This document shows positions 55,862-64,000 of a stretch of 64,000 nt of DNA, piece after piece. Position 1 is the first letter of the stretch; each line of letters starts with the position of its first letter. Below the pieces are notes generated by a model. The model saw only the letters and a program-made list of their open reading frames with translations. It searched no databases and was not told the origin of the DNA. Location: NCBI GenBank assembly GCA_030247885.1, contig JAPDRO010000022.1, positions 434,001 through 498,000 of the forward strand. Reading direction: 5' to 3'. The DNA comes from Taxawa tesnikishii (nom. ined.) (Eukaryota > Ascomycota > Dothideomycetes > Dothideales). The position numbers were made by a program, and so were the translations under genes.

Positions 55862-56233
55862 GTTGCTGGCTCGCTTGCAAACAGGTAGTCCTGCTGATGG
55901 GATTAATGAGTTGCCGCGCAATCACACTCAAAGACGAGCAGTGGCAGCGGCGACGGCAGTGGTAGCAGTAGCAGTAGCAGTAGCGGTAGCAGCAGCGGTA
56001 GCGGTAGCAAGTGAGTCGGGATAGGTCAACAGTGTTGCGCGCGAAAGATATCATGCGTGACAGATCGTTCCGCGTCTGAAGTTTGCGGAGCTCGACTTTC
56101 TTGGCGCTTTCAATCCACTGCCCACCGCACCCGCAGCCTACTACGGAGGCCTATACCCTCCTCTATACATAGCCGCTCTCACATGTCCACTCAGCTGTCG
56201 TAGTCTTCATCTTCGAATGCGGCGGAAGCCGTC
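55862..56233. promoter_or_regulatory. bidirectional promoter LUC7 / GPI16
   Basis: The interval of 372 bases between two divergent essential genes contains a stretch of AGCAGTAGC/GGTAGC units (about 55935-56010). Confidence 0.5.
55935..56010. repeat. GTAGCA/GTAGCG hexamer-type repeat
   Basis: Tandem GGTAGCAGTAGCAGTAGC-like units of six bases with G/A variation lie in the shared promoter. Confidence 0.75.
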
Positions 56234-58144
56234 ATGCTGTTTCTTTCCTTCTTACTGTCCTTGACCATCTTCTTCGCGCAATGGGTTGATGCTTCAGACT
56301 ACACCGAGCAGCTATCGCTGCATCCTTTACCCGACTCAGCCCTCCTTGCTGCCTTCAACTTCCGCAGCAGCACCACTGCCTCCTCGTTCGAGGAACAGAA
56401 TTTCAGGTTCTTCCCGCGGTCTCTCGGTCAGATATTACAACACACGCATACCAAAGAGGTACATTTGAGGTTCAGCCTGGGAAGATGGGACGCAGAAGCA
56501 TGGGGTGCAAGACCGCGTGGAGGAAGGAGAGAAGGTGGGACCGGAGTGGAACTATGGGCGTGGATCGATGCACCTACAGATGAAGAGTATGGGTGACGTA
56601 GGCAACGACAAGACACACTGGGTCTAACAGACGTGCAGGGCGAATGCAAGATGGCTCACTCTCACCAATGCTCTGTCCGGTCTGTTCTGCGCTTCAATGA
56701 ACTTTATAGACGCGACCAACACCATCCGGCCAATATCAACCTTTTCTCAAGAAGGAAGTCACAGCCAGAATTCGTCCAAGAACCTGCATCTGCTCCACGG
56801 TGCTTTGCCACACGAGGTTGTCTGCACCGAAAATCTGACGCCTTTCCTCAAACTACTGCCATGTAAGGGCAAAGCAGGAATTTCCAGTTTACTAGACGGC
56901 CACAAGCTCTTTGATGCATCTTGGCAGACCATGGCTATCGATGTGCGGCCTGTTTGCCCGAACGATGGATCGGAATGCCTGCTGGAGATTGAGCAGACCG
57001 TAGACATGGTCCTCGATGTCGAAAGGTCCATGAGGCCCTCACGTACGATCTGATTTGCACATGGAATTTCCTGCATGGACTGACAACCTTATCAGATGAT
57101 CCCATCCCTCGTCCACCACCAATCGAGAGCATAGCGTGTGACACGTCAAAGCCCTATAATGGATTCGACACTTGTTTTCCCCTCGACCGGGGTTCCCAAC
57201 GGGCCTGGAGCCTGAAAGAAGTCTTTGGCCGGCCAATCCGAGGCGCATGTCCGCTCGCAGGGCCACAAAGCGAAACGGTGCACCTCCAAGTTCCTGCGGA
57301 ACGCGACGTACGCATTGAGAGTGGTGGCAAGTACTCGGAACGCATGTCAGGAGATGGCACCATCAGACACTATGGTTTGCCGATCGGCAGCGACTTCGAT
57401 CTTGCGCTCAGTGAAGACAGCCTCGTCTCAAAACCTACACTTCCGCAATCGCGTCTTTTCGCCTCCCGTGCCTTTACCGGTTACGGTCAAGAGCGTGGCG
57501 GTATGCGTACTGTGCTAACCAATCCGTCCCTCTCCTCCACTGCCTCAATCGTGTATCTCGAGTCGCTCCCCTGGTTCATGAAACCCTACCTTCACACCTT
57601 ACACGCCTCCATCAGGCCTTTGGACGCCTCGGCAACCAACGAGACCGCAACTGGCATAGGCAGGTCTTCTCCAATCACCTCAATCTCATACCGCCCAGCC
57701 ATCGACCGCAAACGCGGCACGCATCTCGAACTTAGCCTCACGATCTCACCCAACAGTGCAGTGACCCTGACGTACGAATTCGAAAAAGCAATCCTACGGT
57801 ACACAGAGTACCCGCCGGACGCGAACCGCGGCTTCGATGTCGCGCCCGCCATCATCCGGGTTTTGCCTTTACCCATGGACGATGAGGCAGGTGACACTTA
57901 TCTTCGAACCACGTCCCTGCTTCTCCCGCTTCCGACCCCGGACTTCAGTATGCCGTATAATGTTATTATACTCACCAGCACGGTCATCGCGATGGGTTTT
58001 GGAAGCGTTTTCAATTTACTCGTTAGACGCTTCGTTGGCGCAGATGAGATGCCGGCGTCTGGGTTGGCGGTGGTGAGGGAAAGGGTGAGGGCTGCCGTGG
58101 TGAGGTTGAAGAACAGACCGGGTGGGAAGGTTAAGGTGGGGTAG
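56234..58144 (+). CDS. GPI16: GPI16, GPI-transamidase subunit (PIG-T)
   Basis: Gpi16 is the ER-luminal subunit, disulfide-linked to the protease Gpi8, of the complex that attaches GPI anchors. The ATG at 56234 starts a signal peptide (FLSFLLSLTIFFAQWVDAS). Exon 1 contains DYTEQLSLHPLPDSALLAAF and FFPRSLGQIL, typical of the family. Introns are at 56587-56638 (52 nt) and 57043-57095 (53 nt). Exon 2 reads NALSGLFCASMNFID, LHGALPHEVVCTENLTPFLKLLPCKGKAG with the conserved Cys, and the DASWQTM segment. Exon 3 includes HYGLPIGSDF, SIVYLESLPWFMKPYLHTL and a single C-terminal membrane helix (NVIILTSTVIAMGFGSVFNLL). 601 residues, intact. Confidence 0.95.
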
Positions 58145-59060
58145 ACGCGAACGTAAATGACGGATGCGTGGACAGCAGAAGGGAGGTGGGAGGGTTGAGT
58201 TGTGCGTTCGTGAAAAAGTTGTTGGGAAACCCCTTAGAGGGAGGGCGCAGAATCTCGATTGCATGCTTGCGACCAAACAGAACAAAACGGAACGAAGCAA
58301 ACAAAACACGCCTCGGTTTCTGGTATGTGCTACTCCTGGTAGGGGCCAAGGTGTTGTCGCGGCCAGGTCGTAGCTCATGACTGACGTGTCGCGACTTCTG
58401 ATGTGGTTGGGTGCGCGAGATGAAGGTACTTACCTGTGTGATGCAGTGATAGTAGGATTCAATATGGATGCGGACATTGAGAAAACTCCTCCATGTTACG
58501 AGTCGTAGGGCGCGACTTTGATCAATGTTGGCGGCTTCGCGTCTCCCCTCCGCATGAGCGGAACGTTGTGATTGACACTATCCCTACATATTCCTCGATC
58601 CTGACCTTCATGTGGTCAGGATAGAACACGCCGAGACGCTATAATGTGGCAGCAGCTTGTCATCTGATTCCAGGTTCACCGCAAAGTGAAAAGGTCGGGC
58701 AGACGGCGTGTTTGGCGGAAACCACAGCGTCTGTTCAGCTTATCCCGAGGGATCGTCACATAACCACTTGAAATGAGGTTCGAGCCAAGCCAATCGGGTG
58801 CTGCTTGCGATTGCCAAAACACGTAGCTAGTATCGAGTTTTCCCTCGTTGTCGGTTCTAGACGTCTATTTGTCAAAACACACGCTAGACGACCCCACCTA
58901 CGTACGTCGATGATTCAAGTGGGCTAGAGACTGAGATATTGCACATAAATACTGCACCTTGTCCTTGCGTAATTTGTTCACGTTGGATAGGAACATCGTT
59001 GGGTCTTTGCACAATCGGAAACTCTCAAACTTGGACAACGATCCAAAGCCATCCGCCATC
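58145..59060. other. intergenic
   Basis: About 915 bases lie between two plus-strand genes. No gene is supported. Upstream of 59061 should be the promoter of the GFA-domain gene. Confidence 0.4.
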
Positions 59061-59585
59061 ATGCCTTCCGGGAGTTGCCTCTGCGGCGCCGTCAAGATTG
59101 AGTATACTCAGGAGCCGATAGCCAAGGTATGTTTAAAACCGTCATAGCTGCCTATCATTGCCAAGGAAGCCTGTCCTAATATGATTAGGCTCTCTGTCAC
59201 TGTACCGACTGGTGAGAACCAACAATTCAAACCTTGTCCAACACTTAGACTGATAATATCTAGCCGCAAAATCACCGGCAGCACCTACAGCACCAACGCT
59301 GTCGTGCCCCAAGACGGCTTCAAGGTGACAAGCGGCAAGCCAAAGGTGTTCAGCAAGACCGCCGACAGTGGAAACAAGATCCATAGCTACTTCTGCGGCG
59401 ACTGTGGTACCACCCTGTACCGCGATGGAGACAGTTTCAATGGCGCCAAAATCGTCAAGGCTGGAGTCTTAGATGACTACGCGGCATTGAACAACGCAAA
59501 GCCCGCTGTTGAACTCTACGCTCCGGAAAGAGTCGATTGGGTTGTGCCTGTGCCAGGTGCGGACCAGAAGCAGGGAATGTCCTAA
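59061..59585 (+). CDS. GFA/CENP-V-domain protein (glutathione-dependent formaldehyde-activating-like)
   Basis: The protein has 136 residues in three exons. The ATG at 59061 reads MPSGSCLCGAVKIEY, the first zinc Cys pair. An intron at 59127-59188 (GTATGT...GATTAG) is followed by a 23-nt exon (LCHCTDC), then an intron at 59212-59263, then CRKITGSTYSTNAVVP and SYFCGDCGTTLYRDGD, the second set of Cys ligands. This matches the Mss4-like GFA fold CxCG...CHCxxCRK...FCxxCGT. Bacterial members help convert formaldehyde and glutathione to S-hydroxymethylglutathione. Fungal members are mostly uncharacterised, so the function here is inferred from the fold. The frame is intact. Confidence 0.88.
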
Positions 59586-61681
59586 ACTGGGATGGTGTGA
59601 TGACCAACGACGTTGGACGAGCTTGGCCGCGGAGTGATTGACTGAATTGGATTGCCTGAAGACGATCTTGGAGGCTCTTTGGAAAGCCGATGTTGGATGC
59701 CAGGTAGAATCTTTGGTGATGTAGACTCGTTAGTCCTTACATTGATCTGGGCGAGGTGGCATCCCATCAGTATCTCTTCGTCCATAACGGTTACGCAGCT
59801 TCTTTGCGGCCAAGCCAACACTGTATGTGTCAGTAGTCCGATGGTAGAGCTCGCGAGGATCATTGGGCGTCGCAGGGCCAGTGTCCGCGCCTTGGAACCG
59901 GTTGAATCTCAGTGCTGGATCGTGGATGTGGTTTCAACAACCTTCGAGGATCCCATCTGTGGCCTGGTTCTGTCCTTGGGGTTACACAACTGACGAACGC
60001 ATGCTTCGACAGTGTTGCGCAGCTCGTCGCTGCAAGGACTATGATCCGATCGTTGTCATCTGCATCATGCTCGAGCGTAAGTCCTTGTGCGCCGCCGTGA
60101 AGATCTATCCTGGGGACTTCTTCTTCCGTATGGAGGTTCATAAGGGCGATCATGGTGGTCCCCATACTATAAATGTTCGCTGGCCAAAGATTGGGTGTGC
60201 TGGGAAGCCAGGCAGGTTCATGGTTGGGATGTTCCTGGCCAATCTTGCTCAGTTGAGGTCCCGAATCCCGGGTGTGACACTTACTGGGGGGATGAAATGG
60301 AGGCTGTGAGAATCAACACGGAGATTGGTTGGGTTATTCACATCATCTTCTGAAGTGTGACGAGAGCCTCCGAAATCGCCAACCTAAGCAGACTGTTAGT
60401 CCATCTGCCGCTGTGGCGTAGGAGGGTCAACCCACGTATACAGTGGGGTAAGACGGAAAGTGCTGGGGGTTTGGCTTTCCTAGAAACGCTGCAACTGATA
60501 AGTACATGGCACCTCGAGAGGTTGTTTTGCTCCGCACCGTTCGTATGCTTTAGATCACTATGCAATATCTGTGACCCCGCCTTATTCAGGATGAACCATT
60601 GATTCAGCATAGTCGTTTAGGGTACCTCTAGCATGGCGACAGCAACGGATACCAGACATTCGAATAAATACCAGAGGAAAGGTCAGGGATATGTATTCTT
60701 TGACTGGAAGGCATTGGCTCTAAATCTCGTCGAGAACATAAAGCTTAGATTACCTCAAATAGCCCTTTCGTCCATCCCACTCACGATGCGATTTGACGAG
60801 GTCGTTCAGAGTCCCACAGCCAGCATATTTTGTATAGGTTTCGTGTGTCCCATCGTCCTCGTTAACCATGTGCGCTAGGTAAGCTAAGATGTGATCGTCT
60901 GGTGCTTGCTAATGATGACTGAGCATTCGTTGAACAGCAGCTTCGCGTGGCACCCCTGCTTGTCAGCGCATCCGCTGAATAGTCCTGTGTTGGAGTTCAT
61001 CCAACATTCTTTTCTAATCGAATGGTCATGACCGGGCATCACGAGCTTTACGATTGGCCTCTGTGACGCACATTGAAGCCAACTTCTAGTCCCAAAAACG
61101 CTCTAGAAACTTACATTTATAACATTTCCGTCTTCGTATTCCCTAACCCTAAGGCATACGGCTCCTTCTCCATCTTGACCTAGATACCACCTGCCGACAT
61201 AGTTGTTTCCCGGATACTGCGGGCTCTATGAGTCTAACCTTAAGCCGAGTGCAAGTCTCCGGAGATGGTTCAGAATGATGTTTCTTCGGACAGGAGGCAG
61301 AAGATCGCCAGATCGCTCAGTAGGTATCGTTCCGCCTGACATGTCGTGGATTGGGTGTAAAGACAAGGTAGCAGCTATACTCGGGCAACTATGCCTTGAT
61401 GAAGAAACGAAGGGAACCACAATTTGGTATGTGGTGGCAGCGCATCCGGTACCCGCTGTATTCGGAGTTTTGACAAGTTTCTTCCATTGAGTCTTACTTG
61501 TTGCAATTCCGCTATGGAACCCATATGAACGAGTGCTCTGAGGAAAAGCAATTCTATTGGACCCGCCGAGCGAAGGACAGGCGGGTCTCGACAGTCAGAG
61601 GACCTGATTGTTCTGCGTTTTGTTCGGTTTTGGGGTATATCCAAAGGTGAACAGAACAATGCCCAATGCAAAAGGCTCTCT
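59586..61681. other. 2.1 kb without a supported gene
   Basis: Several short frames (59863-60309 plus, 59860-60165 minus, 61203-61490 plus) lack domains. Two telomere-like CCTAACCCTAA units at about 61141-61152 are isolated. No RNA gene or repeat was found. Confidence 0.35.
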
Positions 61682-62008
61682 TTACTCTGAACTGGAGTCC
61701 TCAGCTTCTCGGACAGTGTCCTTCAACGCCTGCAAGACTCGATTAGCATGAGACGGGCAAGAACAAGGGTTGAATGTATCTCACGTCTTTCAGAAGCGCC
61801 TTCAGCTGCTCTTCCGTTTTTGGCCTGATCAAGAGGTGTTCATCATCTAGGTCTTCGATAACGAATTGGTTTCCCCGTTCCGCATCAATCTTGAGAATGA
61901 TTGCCTTGATTGAAGGATCGCACTGCACAAGCGTGCCTGTAGATGTGTTAGTAGTGTGGCTGGAAAAATGTACAACGATGCAACCTCACCACCAACTGCT
62001 TTGGGCAT
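61682..62008 (-). CDS. TFB5: TFB5, small subunit of TFIIH
   Basis: Tfb5 (human TTDA/GTF2H5) stabilises TFIIH through Tfb2 and is needed for nucleotide excision repair. It is encoded by three small exons: 61990-62008 (MPKAVG), 61785-61936 (TLVQCDPSIKAIILKIDAE, then FVIEDLDDEHLLI, the conserved core) and 61682-61729 (ALKDTVREAEDSSSE). Introns are 61937-61989 (53 nt) and 61730-61784 (55 nt), both GT-AG and phase-correct. The 72-residue product is the family's normal size. The frame is intact. Confidence 0.95.
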
Positions 62009-62492
62009 CTTCTTGCTCCGGCTCTTGATCAACACGCTATCATGAGAAGCCTCAGTAGGAGAGGTCGAGGATGTTGGCAAGCAGTCGTCGAGAAGAAGAG
62101 CGCATTCCAACTCCAGCATAACGTTTGGCATGTGATAGCAGTGGCTTGGCGTTCCTGCGATGACAAAAACGCTTGAGTGCTTCGTCATCATCAATGATTG
62201 ATGGGACGGCCATCGACTCTATCATTCTCCGTCGTTCCTCCAACAAGGGTAAACCGCCGCCCACCATCGCAACTGTTGCGATTCACATCCTAAACCAGTT
62301 GGGCGACTCTACAATATACGGCTCTATGGCAGATTGTCGATAGACACGACCATACTTGGCCGCTCGGGATGGTCGCTACCCGTCCATATCAGCTTCCGCA
62401 GTGAGCCGGCACTCCGAGACCTCGAGTTCCATTCCACGACTTCTTTTCTATACCGATAGCAACACCCGCTCAAGGGCGCTGGAACTTATACA
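62009..62492. promoter_or_regulatory. divergent promoter region TFB5 / PY-motif protein
   Basis: About 480 bases lie between divergent genes. No coding signal is convincing. A CCTATACC/TATACAATGG context precedes the plus-strand start. Confidence 0.4.
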
Positions 62493-63248
62493 ATGGCTCG
62501 TTTCACCTCGCTCTCTTCACCTCTTCTACCCATTCTGGCATTTGCTGTCGTCGCCTGGACCCAGACAGATTCTTCAGGCGCAGCAATAGCCTCCGACATC
62601 TACGCCACGGCCTCTCCTTCCTCTACACCTCATACCACCGGCACAAACACCACGTCCTCTGTTTCAATCCCTACCGCATCAGATCTCGCTCCACAGCTAT
62701 TCCCCGCACCTGATTCCTCATCCAGTGCAGCCTCTTCAGCAGCATCCACTAACTACACGAACGATGACCCTACAGATAACGACGGTGGATTAGTCAACTA
62801 TTACTTCGTCTTTCTAGCTATTCTCGTCGCACTCTTCCTCGTCGGCGCTTGGCTGTACTACAAACGCCGGAAGTCGGCAGCCTTCAGGCAACGTCACTCC
62901 AGGCAAGACGCACTTGCACGGGATTTGGATGGCTGGCCTGGCCCAGACCAAGGACGACGGCGGTGGATACACGGAAACTGGAGGACAGGCGACGATGAGC
63001 TGAGCAGAAGGGAAGAAGGGCTGAACGAAGCAGGCGAGGCACCACCGCCGTATAAAGCTCGAACGAGCAGCGAAAGGACGAGAGAGAGCACGGAGACGTC
63101 AGAGGAAGGACCGGCAATACCCTTGAGGACGATGACGAGAGAAGGTACGACATTAAAGCCGCCAGATTATTCGGAGACAGTTGTCCAGCCTCTGCCCGAC
63201 CCAGGACGGCCTTCATCAAGTTCGGAGGCGCGTCGTCCAGACCTGTAA
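62493..63248 (+). CDS. single-pass membrane protein with Ser/Thr ectodomain and PY motif
   Basis: The single exon has 251 codons. It begins with a signal peptide (SSPLLPILAFAVVAWTQ), followed by a Ser/Thr/Ala-rich ectodomain of about 85 residues with N-glycosylation sequons. One membrane helix (YYFVFLAILVALFLVGAWLYY) precedes a basic stop-transfer (KRRKS). The cytosolic tail is charged and contains APPPYKA and KPPDYSE. PPxY-type motifs bind WW domains of Rsp5/Nedd4 ubiquitin ligases, so a role as sensor or ligase adaptor is possible (inference). The layout resembles fungal WSC/Mid2-like or PY-adaptor proteins, but no named family is recognised. Confidence 0.75.
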   Translation: MARFTSLSSPLLPILAFAVVAWTQTDSSGAAIASDIYATASPSSTPHTTGTNTTSSVSIPTASDLAPQLFPAPDSSSSAASSAASTNYTNDDPTDNDGGLVNYYFVFLAILVALFLVGAWLYYKRRKSAAFRQRHSRQDALARDLDGWPGPDQGRRRWIHGNWRTGDDELSRREEGLNEAGEAPPPYKARTSSERTRESTETSEEGPAIPLRTMTREGTTLKPPDYSETVVQPLPDPGRPSSSSEARRPDL

Positions 63249-63742
63249 CCAATAACGTACAGATATGATGAGTGTAAGACTTTAGGGGTTCATATGGTTA
63301 GTGCATGCCATGTTTCGTCAGACCAAAGTCGACTTCGATGGGTTTATATGAGCGCTGGCGTTGCAGGAAGCGAGCCGAATGTAATTGCAGCGGGTTGTGG
63401 TGATAGGACTTTTGGGCATGCTGAGGATATCCCTGGCGCTAGGGTAGATGAGAAGTATTACACGCGTTTGCACGAAAACCACTTCGTCCTGTTTCATTGG
63501 AGAGTATGTGCAGGCTGTGGTACTTCTCAATTCGGCGGATTGATGATAAGCTCATCTCGCAGCAACATAACTCTGATGGAAATAACGCTTGCTACGCCGA
63601 TCAATCTTGTGCCTGGCCTTCCCGTTCTCATAGGTACCGCCGGGGTTTGCTGGTGTTCGACAAGGAGATGATTGGGTTTATCAGTGTTGAATATACGGAC
63701 CAGCTCGTTGTGGTGTTAAGTGGTGAGATTGAGTAGCTTGTA
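63249..63742. other. convergent intergenic region
   Basis: About 490 bases. The 63294-63671 open frame has no domain and its reading looks random. Nothing else is seen. Confidence 0.35.
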
Positions 63743-64000
63743 TCACGCATACTGGAAATTTGCGCGCATTTTCTGGTCCAGATTTGGCCAACCGCTTTCC
63801 AGCACGTACATTGATCTTCCACCCTTCTTCACCTCATAGCTCAGCGGCCGTCCACTCGTGCAATCTGCGCATGTTCAGTGTTGCTCGCCTGAATCCAGGA
63901 GATCATCGCCTTCTTAGACCACCCAAATGACGGACTAGCGTTGAAGCCGCCGTCCTTTCGTTGAATACCTTTTGTTGCTGTGTAATTAGGAGGACTACTC
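63743..64000 (-). CDS. hypothetical protein, 3' part only (runs off the right edge)
   Basis: On the minus strand the stop lies at 63743-63745. Upstream it reads RPLSYEVKKGGRSMYVLE, then GWPNLDQKMRANFQYA, which looks coding. Further upstream another frame reads GIQRKDGGFNASPSFGWS and KKAMISWIQASN. An acceptor-like ATGCGCAG near 63870, or a lost base near 63850, would connect them. The start lies beyond 64000. Family not recognised. Confidence 0.4.

Noticed and set aside
61141-61152. CCCTAACCCTAA resembling fungal telomere repeats
   Set aside because: Only about two units occur, surrounded by unique sequence and genes on both sides. An internal chance match is enough to explain it.

Overview
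The window reads as nuclear DNA of a filamentous ascomycete (Pezizomycotina), most likely a Dothideomycete. The signs are compact genes on both strands, many 44-140 nt GT-AG introns with CTAAC-type branch sites, fungus-specific families (GPI16, SFT1, YSC84, HMP-P synthase under a fungal TPP riboswitch, UGA4/HNM1-type permease, GH9 cellulase, secreted and GPI-anchored wall proteins) and a tRNA-Thr with a short intron. I saw no transposon, provirus, CRISPR array or operon. The species is not identified.

Layout. 1-8.5 kb is poor in recognisable genes but holds one orphan gene and a pair of related orphan membrane-protein genes (4649-5387 and 7471-8327). 8.6-16 kb carries a conserved protein of unknown function, a MOT1-type molybdate transporter, RTF1 (Paf1 complex) and, divergently, COQ7. 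16.9-21.8 kb has three small hypothetical genes and the thiamine-pyrimidine synthase NMT1/THI5, with a clear TPP riboswitch aptamer in its 5' leader. 22-25.6 kb is nearly empty. 25.7-34.3 kb has TFIIS (DST1), a haspin-type kinase, a membrane protein with a spermidine-synthase-like domain and an APC permease. 35.2-39.2 kb is a large Ser/Thr-rich GPI-type surface protein with tandem repeats. 39.6-45 kb contains tRNA-Thr(TGT), a weak hypothetical gene and a fungal transcription-factor-like tail. 45-64 kb is dense: GH9 glucanase, a Cys-rich secreted protein, YSC84, SFT1 (Qc-SNARE), an ArfGAP, LUC7, GPI16, a GFA-domain protein, TFB5, a single-pass PY-motif protein and one gene running off the right edge.

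Functionally the set is mostly housekeeping: Pol II transcription and RNA processing (RTF1, DST1, TFB5, LUC7), secretion and trafficking (SFT1, ArfGAP, YSC84, GPI16) and cofactor metabolism (COQ7, thiamine pyrimidine synthesis, molybdate uptake). GPI16 makes the anchor that the large repeat protein would use. Several neighbours are divergent pairs sharing one short intergenic promoter.

A general caution. Many clearly conserved genes carry single-base frame breaks. Nearly all behave like one base lost from a short homopolymer (about twenty sites, listed under the genes and in the findings). This looks like a systematic sequence or assembly error, although decay of one copy in a duplicated genome is possible. 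Exon coordinates were derived by eye from splice motifs and reading phase.
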